Below, in pieces: positions 35,305-43,397 of a stretch of 64,000 nucleotides of DNA. Origin of the DNA: JACVRW01 sp963825345 (GTDB lineage Bacteria; Actinomycetota; Thermoleophilia; Solirubrobacterales; Thermoleophilaceae); assembly GCA_963825345.1 (NCBI GenBank), contig CAWGSQ010000011.1:124001-188000 (forward strand), in the 5' to 3' direction. Positions within the stretch are counted from its first letter, which is position 1. Each line of letters begins with the position of its first letter. The notes beneath the pieces are model-generated. The model worked only from the letters and a program-made list of their open reading frames with translations. It was not told the DNA's origin and searched no databases. Made by a program: the position numbers and the translations under genes.

Positions 35305-36609
35305 CTACAGGAGGGCCCGGAGATCTTGCTCGAAGCCCGGATAGGAAACCGCGGCCGCATCCATGCCCACCACCTCCACGCCCTCGGTGGAGGCGAAACC
35401 GGCGACGGCGCCGAGCATCGCCATGCGGTGATCGCCCTTCGCGTCGATCGTGCCGCCGCGCAGCGGTGAGCCGTCCCCGCGAACGCTGAAGCCGTCCGGC
35501 GTGGCCTCGATGTCGGCGCCCAGGCCGCGCAGCCCCTCGACCACGCCCTCGATCCGGTCGGACTCCTTCAGCCGCAGCTCCTCCGCCCCACGCACGACGG
35601 TCTCCCCGTCGGCGTGCGCGCCGAGGAGCGCCACGAGCGTCAGCTCGTCGATGGCGAGCGGTACCTCGTGCGGCTCCACGACGGTGCCCTCGAGCGATCC
35701 GGAGGCCACGTCGAGCTCCCCGACCGGCTCGCCGTCCACCTCCGCGCCAGGCTGCTCGAGCTCACCCACGACCACCGCGCCCATGCGCTCGGCGATCCGG
35801 TAGAAGCCCGTGCGGGTCCAGTTCAGGCCGACGTCCTTCAGCACGACCCGCGAGCCGCCCACGAGGATCGCGGCGGCCACTATGAAGGCCGCGGACGACG
35901 GGTCTCCCGGCACCACCACCTCGTCGAGCTCGAGCTCGTCCACCTGGGTCACGGTGATGCGCAGGCCATCGCGCTCGAATGGCACGCGGGCCCGCCGCAG
36001 CATGCGCTCCGTGTGGTCGCGGCTCACCGAGGGCTCTGACACGGTGGTCGAACCGGCGGCGAGCATGCCCGCGATCAGCACGCAGGACTTCACCTGCGCG
36101 CTCGCGACAGGCAGCTCGTACTCGATCCCGGTCAGCTCCCCGCCGCGCACCGTGAAGGGCGGAAAGCGCCCCTCGCGAGCCTCCACGCTCGCACCCATGC
36201 GCTCGAGGGGCTCCGCGATGCGGTCGACCGGTCGCGTGCGGATCGAGGCGTCGCCGTCGAGGGTCCAGACGCCCCCGGGCTGCCCGGCAAGCCATCCCGG
36301 CAGCAGTCGCATGAGCGTGCCGGCGTTGCCGACGTTCAGCAGTCCGCCCGTGGCCTCGAGCGGCGCATGCAGGCCCACCCCGCGGATCACCACGCAGTTG
36401 TCGCCCTCTTCGTCGATGCCCGCGCCGAGCGTCCTCAGGGCGTTGAGGGTCGAGCGCGTGTCCCCGGAGTCGAGATAGTTGCGCACGGTGACCGGCTCGT
36501 CAGCCATCGCCCCGATCAGCGCCGCGCGGTGGGAGATCGACTTGTCGGGCGGAGGCGTGTGGCTGCCCCGGAGCGGGCCGGCGGGATCGAAGCGGACCGT
36601 CTGGCTCAC
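35305..36609 (-). CDS. aroA: 3-phosphoshikimate 1-carboxyvinyltransferase (EPSP synthase)
   Basis: A 434-residue enzyme of the shikimate pathway joining shikimate-3-phosphate and PEP. Motifs are PPDKSISHRAALIGAMA (about 19-35), LNVGNAGTLMRLLPGWLAG (about 91-109) and the second-domain LRLKESDRIEGVVEGL (about 345-360). Two six-fold inside-out barrel halves fit the length. The residue after the GNAG motif is Thr, in the range of ordinary enzymes. The ATG overlaps the tyrA stop (ATGA). It is the third step encoded in the aro cluster, after aroF and tyrA. Confidence 0.96.
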   Translation of the reverse strand: MSQTVRFDPAGPLRGSHTPPPDKSISHRAALIGAMADEPVTVRNYLDSGDTRSTLNALRTLGAGIDEEGDNCVVIRGVGLHAPLEATGGLLNVGNAGTLMRLLPGWLAGQPGGVWTLDGDASIRTRPVDRIAEPLERMGASVEAREGRFPPFTVRGGELTGIEYELPVASAQVKSCVLIAGMLAAGSTTVSEPSVSRDHTERMLRRARVPFERDGLRITVTQVDELELDEVVVPGDPSSAAFIVAAAILVGGSRVVLKDVGLNWTRTGFYRIAERMGAVVVGELEQPGAEVDGEPVGELDVASGSLEGTVVEPHEVPLAIDELTLVALLGAHADGETVVRGAEELRLKESDRIEGVVEGLRGLGADIEATPDGFSVRGDGSPLRGGTIDAKGDHRMAMLGAVAGFASTEGVEVVGMDAAAVSYPGFEQDLRALL

Positions 36610-37670
36610 TCGCTGCCGACCGGGAAGCCGAGCGCCTCGATCAGCTCGCGCGCGCGGCCGGCCTCAGCGTCGCCCGCGATCCAGAGGGTCATGGCGCCGG
36701 TGCGCATGTCGGAAGCCGGCGCGAGCGCCATGTCGACGATGTTCACGCCCGCCCTGCCGAGCTCGAGAGCCACCTGGGCGACGATACCGGGGCGGTTCGG
36801 CACGGTCAGCCGCAGCTCGTGGATCGGGCCCTCCGCTGAACCGGCCTCGAGCAGGACGCGCCTGTCGTCGCGCGCCCGGTCGTTCCAGTCCTCGACCGCG
36901 CCGTCGCGCAGGCGGCTCTCCACCTCGTCGAGCTCGCGCCGGAAGGCGCTGATCTCCTCGATGATCGCCGCGCGGTTGGAGCGGTAGATGTCGCCCCACA
37001 TCGCAGTGTTCGCGCCCGCCACCCGCGTCATGTCGCGGAAGCTCGGACCGACCTGCCGGAGCGCGTCGCCGTGTTCGAGCAGGCGTCCCGCGGCCTGGGA
37101 CGCCAGCACGTTGGCGAGCACGTGCGGCAGGTGGCTGAACACGGCCACCAGCCGGTCGTGAGTCTCGGCGTCCACTGCCACCGGGCGCGCGCCCACGTCG
37201 ACCACGAAGCGGTGCAGCCGCTCGTAGAGGAGGCCGCCCGACTGCTCGTGCGGCGTCAGGTACCAGACGGCACCCTGGAAGAGGTCGGCGCGCGCGTGCT
37301 CGACGCCCGCGGTCTCGGCGCCCGCGATCGGGTGGCCGCCCACGAAGCGAGGGTCGGACGTGCGCTCCACGAGGTCCTGCTTCGTCGAGCCCACGTCGGT
37401 GACGAGCGTGTCCGGCCCCGACGCGTCCAGCGCCTCGCGCACCAGCTCCGGCAGCACGCCCACGGGCGCGCACGCGAAGCAGAGCTCCGCCCCGTCCACG
37501 GTTTCGGCGATCGAGGCCGCCGCGCGATCGATGGCGCCGCGCTCGACCGCCGTGCGCAGCCGCTCGGGGTCACGGCCGAACCCCACGACCTCGGCGTCCT
37601 CGACGTGCTCGCGCGCCGCCAGGCCGATCGAGCCGCCGATCAGCCCCACGCCGAGGACGGCTATGCGCAC
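36606..37670 (-). CDS. tyrA: Prephenate dehydrogenase with C-terminal ACT domain
   Basis: A 354-residue NAD-dependent enzyme making 4-hydroxyphenylpyruvate. The Rossmann start is IAVLGVGLIGGSIGLA (3-18). FVGGHPIAGAETAGVEHA (about 128-145) holds the catalytic histidine, and VFSHLPHVLANVLA (about 178-191) the substrate-binding helix. Residues about 280-350 form an ACT domain (LRLTVPNRPGIVAQVALELGRAGVNI), probably for feedback by tyrosine. The start is GTG. It lies between aroF and aroA and overlaps aroA by four bases. Confidence 0.95.
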   Translation of the reverse strand: MRIAVLGVGLIGGSIGLAAREHVEDAEVVGFGRDPERLRTAVERGAIDRAAASIAETVDGAELCFACAPVGVLPELVREALDASGPDTLVTDVGSTKQDLVERTSDPRFVGGHPIAGAETAGVEHARADLFQGAVWYLTPHEQSGGLLYERLHRFVVDVGARPVAVDAETHDRLVAVFSHLPHVLANVLASQAAGRLLEHGDALRQVGPSFRDMTRVAGANTAMWGDIYRSNRAAIIEEISAFRRELDEVESRLRDGAVEDWNDRARDDRRVLLEAGSAEGPIHELRLTVPNRPGIVAQVALELGRAGVNIVDMALAPASDMRTGAMTLWIAGDAEAGRARELIEALGFPVGSE

Positions 37671-37713
37671 GCTGTCCGCCTTTGCGCAAGCACGCGGCGC
37701 GTGCGCAGCGATG

Positions 37714-38742
37714 TCATCCGACGGTCGTGAACTGCTTTCCGGCCAGCTCGGCCGCCGCCTCGAGCTTGCGCAGGTAGGGCGCGAAGTCGTCCGCGTAGAG
37801 CGCCTGCGGACCGTCGCAGACGGCGTCCTCGGGGCTCGGGTGGATCTCCACGATGATGCCGTCGGCGCCGGCCGCGGCCGCCGCGAGCGAGAGCGGCTCC
37901 ACCAGCGAGCGCTTCCCAGCCGCGTGGCTCGGGTCGATCACGATCGGCAGGTGCGTGAGCTCGCGCAGCACCGGCACGGCCATCAGGTCGAGCGTGAAGC
38001 GGTAGCTCGGCTCGTAGGTGCGGATGCCGCGCTCGCAGAGCATCACCTGCTCGTTGCCCTCCTTGAGGATGTACTCCGCGGCCATCAGGAGCTCCTCGAG
38101 CGTGGCCGACAGCCCGCGCTTCAGGAGCACCGGCTTGCCCGCGCGGCCCACCTCGGTGAGCAGCGTGTAGTTCTGCATGTTGCGCGCGCCGAGCTGCACC
38201 ACGTCGGCCACCTCGAGCACCGGCTCGAGGTCGCGCACGTCCATCAGCTCGGTCACGATCGGCAGGCCGGTCTCGGCCTTCGCCTCGGCCAGAAGGCGAA
38301 GCCCGGCCTCGCCCAGGCCCTGGAACGAGTACGGCGAGGTGCGCGGTTTGTACGCGCCGCCGCGCAGGAACTGCGCTCCCGCATCCTTCACGGTGCGGGC
38401 CGTGTCGAGGAGCACCTCGCGCGACTCGACGGTGCAAGGACCGGCGATCGTGGCGAAGTGCTCGCCGCCGATGCGGCGGCCGTCGATCTCCAGCACCGTG
38501 CGCTCGCCTTGGCGGTACTGGAGCGACGCGAGCTTGTACGGCTTGAGGATCGGCACCAGGTGGTCGACGCCCGGTGCGCCCTCGAGTCCGAGGTTGGCCA
38601 CGTGCTCGCGGTCGCCGATCGCACCGATCACCGTCACGAGCTCGCCGGCCGAGATATGGGCGTGGGCCCCGACGGATTCGACGCGCCGGATCACGGCGTC
38701 TACCTCCGCCTGGGTCGCCCCCTCTTTCATCACGATCATCAT
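37714..38742 (-). CDS. aroF: DAHP synthase, type I-beta
   Basis: A 342-residue enzyme for the first step of the shikimate pathway, joining PEP and erythrose-4-phosphate. Residues 1-70 are the ferredoxin-like regulatory domain of the I-beta type; the barrel follows, with IAGPCTVES (about 98-106), RGGAYKPRTSPYSFQG (about 126-141), GARNMQN and DPSHAAGKR (about 269-277). The ATG at 38742 has AGGG just upstream. The 212 bases before it hold a short open frame rich in aromatic codons near its end, plus alternative stems, suggesting attenuation control. tyrA follows 43 bases later. Confidence 0.95.
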   Translation of the reverse strand: MMIVMKEGATQAEVDAVIRRVESVGAHAHISAGELVTVIGAIGDREHVANLGLEGAPGVDHLVPILKPYKLASLQYRQGERTVLEIDGRRIGGEHFATIAGPCTVESREVLLDTARTVKDAGAQFLRGGAYKPRTSPYSFQGLGEAGLRLLAEAKAETGLPIVTELMDVRDLEPVLEVADVVQLGARNMQNYTLLTEVGRAGKPVLLKRGLSATLEELLMAAEYILKEGNEQVMLCERGIRTYEPSYRFTLDLMAVPVLRELTHLPIVIDPSHAAGKRSLVEPLSLAAAAAGADGIIVEIHPSPEDAVCDGPQALYADDFAPYLRKLEAAAELAGKQFTTVG

Positions 38743-38844
38743 CTGTCCCTAAAGCCTCTCAAAGTTGGTCTGCGGTACAACGATTCGGACGGCGTCCGGC
38801 GGTCCCTGGAATTCGGCACGGCACGAGCCGCTGCCGGACGCCTA
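38743..38844 (-). promoter_or_regulatory. Candidate transcription/translation attenuator before aroF
   Basis: This RNA segment lies between the leader stop and the aroF ATG. GGCGTCCGGC (38842 to 38833), beginning at the last base of the stop codon, is the perfect complement of GCCGGACGCC (38800 to 38791), a 10-bp stem. The 3' arm can instead fold locally as CGGAC-GCC-GTCCG (38798-38786). The 5' arm overlaps another hairpin at 38836-38814 (CGGCA/CGGC with TCGT loop, one bulge). A ribosome reaching the stop would cover the 5' arm and free the local hairpin; one stalled at the aromatic codons would allow the long stem. The local hairpin lacks a strong U-run, so control may act on translation or through Rho. 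Confidence 0.6.
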
Positions 38845-38934
38845 GCTAAATCGGTAGTACCAGCGCGAGTGGCCAGGCCGAGCGGAGCGCGGGGACGCGC
38901 TCGTGCAAGCAGTCGGCGTGGCCAGACGGGACAT
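38842..38934 (-). CDS. Putative aromatic leader peptide (Trp-Tyr-Tyr-Arg-Phe)
   Basis: A 30-codon frame lies just after hisC and ends 99 bases before aroF. It starts ATG (GTG at 38937 is an alternative) and ends HSRWYYRFS, so four of the last six codons are TGG, TAC, TAC and TTT. Nothing aromatic occurs earlier in it. A cluster of regulatory codons close to the stop, before a set of competing stems, is the classic layout of an attenuation leader. The three amino acids are exactly the end products of the pathway started by the next gene. No good ribosome site is seen. The peptide is too short for homology; the call rests on layout. Confidence 0.65.
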   Translation of the reverse strand: MSRLATPTACTSASPRSARPGHSRWYYRFS

Positions 38935-38954
38935 CACCGTTGGTTGTAGCAGGT

Positions 38955-40031
38955 TCAGAGCAGCTGATCCAGCGCTGCGAGGAAGCGATCGTTCTCCTGG
39001 CGCGTCCCGTAGGTCACGCGCATCCAGCCCATCTGGCCGAGTGCCTTGCCTGTGCGAACGATCACGCCACGCTCCGCGAGGCCACCCACGACCTCGTCCT
39101 CGTCGCGGTCGCCGACCGAGACCCAGGAGAAGTTCGCCTGGCTGTCCGTGGTCTCGAGGCCGCGCTCCTGCAGCTCCGATTCCACGTGCAGGCGCTCGAT
39201 CGCGGTCTGCTCGACCCGACGCTCCAGCTCGTCCACATGGTTGAGCGCCTCGGCGGCCGCGGCCTGCGCAAGCGCGTTCACGGAGAAGGGCTGGCGCACG
39301 CGGTCGACGGCGAGCCGGAACTCCTCCGAGCCGAGCGCGTAGCCCACCCGCAGGCCGCAGAGGCCGTACACCTTCGAGAAGGTGCGCAGGAGGATCAGGT
39401 TGGGGTGACGATCGAGCAGGGCGATCGACTCGTCGGGATCCTGGAGCGACGAGAACTCCACATATGCCTCGTCGAGGATCACGGCCACGTGGCGCGACAG
39501 CCCGCCGACGAACTCGTCGATCGCTGCCGGCGGAAGGGCGGTGGCCGTCGGGTTGTTCGGGTTGCAGACGATCACGATCCGCGTGGCGGCGGTCACCTCG
39601 CGCGCCATCGCCTCGAGGTCGTGCTCGGCGGCCTCGTTCAGCGGCACCACGGCGGCACGGGCGCCCGACATCGCCGCGAGCTGCGGATACATCGAGAACG
39701 ACGGCCAGGCGTACACGAGCTCCGCTCCGGGCTCGAGCATCGCCTCGGCAGCCGCGAGCAGCAGCTCGCACGAGCCGTTGCCCACTGAGATCCGTTCGAC
39801 GGGCACGCCGGTCCGGTCGGAGATGCGGCGGCGCAGTGCGGTCCGTTCCGGATCCGGGTAGCGATTGAGCGTGCGCAGGTGCGCCTCCACCGCCTCCAGC
39901 ACCTGCGGGTGCGGCTGGAACGGAGTCTCGTTCGAGGCGAGCTTCACCAGCTCGCCGTCGAAGGCGTAGGTGGAGGCCGCGGGGTAGACGGGGATCTCGC
40001 GCAGGCGGGCGTTGAACTCGAGGCCGGTCAC
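38955..40031 (-). CDS. hisC: Histidinol-phosphate/aromatic aminotransferase
   Basis: A 358-residue PLP aminotransferase of class I/II, HisC type. LASNETPFQPHPQV (about 31-44) and YPDPERTALRRRI are typical starts. CNPNNPTATAL (about 153-163), DEAYVEFS (about 184-191) and the PLP lysine in RTFSKVYGLCGLRVGY (about 212-227) follow. In an aro cluster between chorismate mutase and DAHP synthase it may act on phenylpyruvate or hydroxyphenylpyruvate rather than, or as well as, imidazole acetol phosphate. Sequence alone does not separate these. The start overlaps the aroH end by four bases. Confidence 0.88.
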   Translation of the reverse strand: MTGLEFNARLREIPVYPAASTYAFDGELVKLASNETPFQPHPQVLEAVEAHLRTLNRYPDPERTALRRRISDRTGVPVERISVGNGSCELLLAAAEAMLEPGAELVYAWPSFSMYPQLAAMSGARAAVVPLNEAAEHDLEAMAREVTAATRIVIVCNPNNPTATALPPAAIDEFVGGLSRHVAVILDEAYVEFSSLQDPDESIALLDRHPNLILLRTFSKVYGLCGLRVGYALGSEEFRLAVDRVRQPFSVNALAQAAAAEALNHVDELERRVEQTAIERLHVESELQERGLETTDSQANFSWVSVGDRDEDEVVGGLAERGVIVRTGKALGQMGWMRVTYGTRQENDRFLAALDQLL

Positions 40032-40393
40032 TGCGCTCCCTGGAGGTCGCGGCGCAGCGACTCGGCGTCGCGCAGATACACGTGCTTCGGTTCCGTCTCG
40101 GGATCCGCGTAGCAGTGAAGGAGGAGGCGGATCACCTTCGGAAGGGCGCCGGGAACGTCGATCTCGCGCGCGCAGAGGAGGGGCACCGCCGACAGCCCGA
40201 GCCGCCGGGCCGCCACGGCGGGGAACTCGGCGTCGAGGTCGTTCGTGCAGGTGAAGATGCAGCTCACCATGCGCTCCGGCTCGATCGAGTTGCGCTCCAT
40301 GACCTCGCGCATGAGCTCCTCCGTGGCCGACAGGATGGCGTCGGCCTCGTTCTCCTCGACGGTGATGGCGCCTCGTAGCGCGCGCAGCTGCAT
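40028..40393 (-). CDS. aroH: Chorismate mutase, AroH type
   Basis: A 121-residue enzyme turning chorismate into prephenate, of the small trimeric AroH class known from Bacillus. The start LRALRGAITVEENEADAIL and the segments SCIFTCTNDLDAEFPAVAAR (about 44-63) and VPLLCAREIDVPGALPKVIRLLLHC (about 70-94) are family hallmarks; the active-site arginine and Cys of the trimer interface fall in these. It lies 20 bases after rluB and overlaps hisC. It supplies prephenate to the TyrA encoded downstream. Confidence 0.94.
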   Translation of the reverse strand: MQLRALRGAITVEENEADAILSATEELMREVMERNSIEPERMVSCIFTCTNDLDAEFPAVAARRLGLSAVPLLCAREIDVPGALPKVIRLLLHCYADPETEPKHVYLRDAESLRRDLQGAQ

Positions 40394-40413
40394 GCGGCGG
40401 CGGATTGTGCCAG

Positions 40414-41169
40414 CTAGCGCCTGGGCCGCTTCTTCGGCCGGCGTCCCGACGGTCGTCCGCCGCGCTCGGCGGCCGGCTCCGATAGCCGGCGCAGCCGCTC
40501 CACCTCCGTCTTCGTGAGGCGGCGGCTCTTGCCCGGCTCGAGCCCGCGCAGGCCGAGCGGACCGAACGCCACGCGCTCCAGCTCGATCACACGGTGCCCC
40601 ACGGCCTCGACCATCCGGCGCACCTGGCGCTTGCGACCCTCGCGGATCGTCAGTTCGAGCACCCCGGGCGCGGGCTGGCGAGCCTGCGCGGGCGCTGTCC
40701 GCCCGTCATCCAGCTCAACGCCGTCCCTGAGCGCGTCGAGCGCTCTCGGCGACACCCGGGCGGGCTGAATCCGCGCCCGGTACACCTTCTTCACCCCGTA
40801 GCGCGGATGCGTCAATCGGTCGGCGAGGTCGCCGTCGTTGGTGAGCAGGATCAGGCCGGTGGTGTCCGCGTCGAGCCGCCCGACCGGGTAGAGCCGCCGC
40901 GGCGAGCGCACCAGCTGCACCACCGTCGGCCGGCCGTGCGTGTCACGCGCCGTCGACACCACCCCGGCCGGCTTGTTGAGCGCGTGCACCTCGTGCGGCT
41001 CCGGCGCCACCGGCCGCCCATCGAGGGCCACCCCACTCGCCTCGTCAACGTCGCGAGCCGGATCCGTAACAACCTCGCCGTCGACTGTTACCCGCCCCTC
41101 CCCCACGATCACCTCGGCAGCGCGCCGCGAGGCGACACCCGCGTGCGCGAGGAACTTGGCGAGGCGCAT
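40414..41169 (-). CDS. rluB: rRNA pseudouridine synthase, RluB/RsuA family
   Basis: A 251-residue enzyme with an N-terminal S4 RNA-binding domain (LAKFLAHAGVASRRAAEVIVGEGRVTVDGEVV, residues 3-34) and a catalytic domain with GRLDADTTGLILLTNDG (about 97-113), where the aspartate in GRLDADT is catalytic. The tail is basic (GRRPKKRPRR). It should modify 23S rRNA in helix 89-like regions. In many Gram-positive genomes this gene follows scpA-scpB directly; here a 4.5-kb insert separates them. It begins the aro transcript. Confidence 0.93.
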   Translation of the reverse strand: MRLAKFLAHAGVASRRAAEVIVGEGRVTVDGEVVTDPARDVDEASGVALDGRPVAPEPHEVHALNKPAGVVSTARDTHGRPTVVQLVRSPRRLYPVGRLDADTTGLILLTNDGDLADRLTHPRYGVKKVYRARIQPARVSPRALDALRDGVELDDGRTAPAQARQPAPGVLELTIREGRKRQVRRMVEAVGHRVIELERVAFGPLGLRGLEPGKSRRLTKTEVERLRRLSEPAAERGGRPSGRRPKKRPRR

Positions 41170-41249
41170 GCCCGCAGGCTACGCGCCCGTTGTCTCCGCC
41201 GGCCGGCGCTGGGCCCGGACGCCTACAGCAGCGGTAATGGATGGGTTCC

Positions 41250-41273
41250 CGTCACTTGATCCGTCACTTGATC
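41250..41273. repeat. Two tandem copies of a 12-mer
   Basis: GTCACTTGATCC occurs at 41250-41261 and again at 41262-41273. It runs directly into a small dyad, CCGGC-ATA-GCCGG (41272-41284). The region is upstream of rluB on the minus strand, so an operator role is possible. It is shown by sequence only. Confidence 0.6.
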
Positions 41274-41340
41274 CGGCATAGCCGGACTAACTGACGGCGG
41301 TCCCCTTCAATGCAAGCGAGCCGCCCCCCGGCGGCCGCGC

Positions 41341-41397
41341 GGCAAGGGCGGAGCGCCGCGGCAAGGGCGGAGCGCCGCGGCCAGGGCGGAGCGCCGC
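41341..41397. repeat. Three tandem copies of a GC-rich 19-mer
   Basis: GGCAAGGGCGGAGCGCCGC is at 41341-41359 and 41360-41378, with a third copy carrying one change (C for A at the fourth position) at 41379-41397. Each unit can fold through GGCG-GAG-CGCC. They end 20 bases past the stop of the GGDEF gene. A multi-hairpin terminator or a simple repeat expansion would both fit. Confidence 0.75.
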
Positions 41398-41417
41398 GGC
41401 CGCCGCGGCCGCGCCGG

Positions 41418-42353
41418 CTACTCCACCGACCGCAGATGCCGCGTCGGCCGGCTGCCCTCGGCCTTGTCGGCATACATGGCGTCGTCGGCGCGGGAGAGCA
41501 CCTCGTCGGAGGAGATGGTTGCGGCCTCGAAGAGCGCGTAGCCGACGCTCGCGTCGAGCGAGCCCGCCGGGGTCGATACCTCGCGGCGCACCGCGTTCAC
41601 CATCAGGTTCGCGAGCTCGGCGGCTTCGGGGGCCCCGCCGTGCGGCATCAGCACGGCGAACTCGTCCCCGCCGAAGCGAGCCAGGATGTCGCTCTCGCGC
41701 AGGCGCTTGCGCAGCACCCTGGCCACCTCGGCGAGCGCGCGGTCACCTGCCCTGTGCCCGTGGCCGTCGTTCACCTGCTTGAAGCGGTCGAGGTCGAGCA
41801 CGAGCAGCGCGCCGTCCAGGCCGTAGCGGCGTCCGTGCGTGATGTGGCGGTCCAGCTCCTGCTCGAAGCGGCGGCGGTTGTATAGCCCGGTTAGGGCGTC
41901 GTGGTCGGCGATGTGGCGGAGGCGATGCTCCACGGCCGAGCGCTCGGTCGCCAACTGGCGGGCCTCGGTCACATCGACGCCGGTTCCCACCACGTGGGTG
42001 ACCGAGCCGTCTGGGCCGGTCAGAGCGGTGTTCGACCACTCGATCAGGCGCAGCTCGCCGTCGCGCGTGCGCCAGTGGAACTCGGTTCGCACGGGCGACT
42101 CGCCCGCCGCGAGCGCCTTGAAGGCCGACACGACCGTGGCGCGCTCCTCCTGAGGCACGAGATCGAACAGCCCGCCTCGGGCCTCGAACTGGCGGGCCGT
42201 GAATCCGCTCAGCTCCTCGCACGCCCGGCCCCAGCGTATGAGGGTCCCTTCGGGGTCAGCGACGACTATCAGCGAGGTTGCTGCGTCGAGAACCGCATCC
42301 AATAACTGGCGGTCCCCAGAAACGGGGATCGTGTCACGCGTACGGGGCGCCAC
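41418..42353 (-). CDS. PAS-GGDEF diguanylate cyclase
   Basis: A 311-residue soluble signalling protein. Residues about 15-135 form a PAS domain (LLDAVLDAATSLIVVADPEGTLIRW and the PAC end THVVGTGVDVTEARQ). Residues 148-305 form a GGDEF domain with DALTGLYNRRRF, the intact active site GGDEF (228-232), and the inhibitory RxxD site RESD (219-222) five residues before it. It should make cyclic di-GMP with product feedback. The GTG at 42353 follows GGGTGGG. Together with the HD-GYP protein at 24.5 kb the window encodes both synthesis and breakdown of this messenger. Confidence 0.88.
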   Translation of the reverse strand: MAPRTRDTIPVSGDRQLLDAVLDAATSLIVVADPEGTLIRWGRACEELSGFTARQFEARGGLFDLVPQEERATVVSAFKALAAGESPVRTEFHWRTRDGELRLIEWSNTALTGPDGSVTHVVGTGVDVTEARQLATERSAVEHRLRHIADHDALTGLYNRRRFEQELDRHITHGRRYGLDGALLVLDLDRFKQVNDGHGHRAGDRALAEVARVLRKRLRESDILARFGGDEFAVLMPHGGAPEAAELANLMVNAVRREVSTPAGSLDASVGYALFEAATISSDEVLSRADDAMYADKAEGSRPTRHLRSVE

Positions 42354-42413
42354 CGCCCACCCTATTGCCCAGGTTCGCGAGATCGCATACCCAATGCGCC
42401 ACACTTTTTCCGC

Positions 42414-43397
42414 ATGGACCTGCTTTTGCTCGACGAGCGGCTCGCCGCGGGCGAGGAGCCTGGGTTCCGGGCCCGCCAGGTCTGGGAGTGGGCGGCGCGC
42501 GGCGCCGGCTCTTACGAGGAGATGACGAACCTCCCGCTCGAGCTGCGCGAGCAGCTCGCGGACGAGGTGCCCTTCTCGTCGCTGACCCCCGTTCGCGACG
42601 CACTCGCCTCGGACGGGACGGAGAAGGCGCTGTTCGAGACCCACGACGGCCGCCCGGTCGAGGCCGTCCTGATGCGCTACCGCGATGGTCGCCGCTCGCT
42701 GTGCGTCTCGAGCCAGTCCGGCTGCCCGCTCACCTGCACCTTCTGCGCCACCGGCGCTATGCGCTTCGGGCGCAACCTCACCGCCTCCGAGATTCTTGAC
42801 CAGGCACTCCACTTCCGCCGCAAGGAGCCCGTGAACCACGCGGTTTTCATGGGAATGGGCGAGCCGCTGATGAACCTCGACGCCGTGCTGGCTGCGTGCG
42901 AGCGGCTGCCGGACGTGGGGATCGCGCACTCGCACACGGGGGTGTCGACCGTGGGCTGGATCCCCGGGATCGACCGTATGGCGGAGGAGGGCCCGCCCGT
43001 GCGGCTCGCCCTCTCGCTGCACGCGGCCGACGAGGCGCTGCGCTCCGAACTGATGCCGGTGAACGACCGCTACCCGCTTCGTGATGTGCTCGACGCCTGC
43101 CTGCGCTGGCACGAGCGCCGCAAGCGCCAGGTGTTCGTCGAGTACCTGATGCTGGACGGCGTGAACGACCGCTACGAGCAGGCCCGGGCGCTCGCCGACC
43201 TGCTCCAGCCACGGCACGCCTTCAAGGTGAACCTGATCCCGTACAACCCGACCGACTCGGACTACCGCGGCTCAGGCCGCGACGCGATCGCCGCCTTCCG
43301 GGCCACCCTTGAGGAGCGCGGCATCCGGACCACCGTGAGGGTCACCCGCGGCCGCGACATCGCGGCGGCGTGTGGGCAGCTCGCCGCCCGCGGCTAG
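42414..43397 (+). CDS. rlmN: 23S rRNA/tRNA adenine-C2 methyltransferase RlmN
   Basis: A 327-residue radical SAM enzyme that methylates A2503 of 23S rRNA and A37 of some tRNAs. The cluster motif CxxxCxxC is Cys104, Cys108 and Cys111 (SGCPLTCTFC). FMGMGEPLMN (about 143-152) and NLIPYNP are typical, and the methyl-carrying cysteine near the C-terminus is in DIAAACGQL. It starts with ATG and diverges from the GGDEF gene. Its last 126 bases overlap the end of the convergent EamA gene, which is long for a genuine overlap. Confidence 0.95.
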   Translation: MDLLLLDERLAAGEEPGFRARQVWEWAARGAGSYEEMTNLPLELREQLADEVPFSSLTPVRDALASDGTEKALFETHDGRPVEAVLMRYRDGRRSLCVSSQSGCPLTCTFCATGAMRFGRNLTASEILDQALHFRRKEPVNHAVFMGMGEPLMNLDAVLAACERLPDVGIAHSHTGVSTVGWIPGIDRMAEEGPPVRLALSLHAADEALRSELMPVNDRYPLRDVLDACLRWHERRKRQVFVEYLMLDGVNDRYEQARALADLLQPRHAFKVNLIPYNPTDSDYRGSGRDAIAAFRATLEERGIRTTVRVTRGRDIAAACGQLAARG

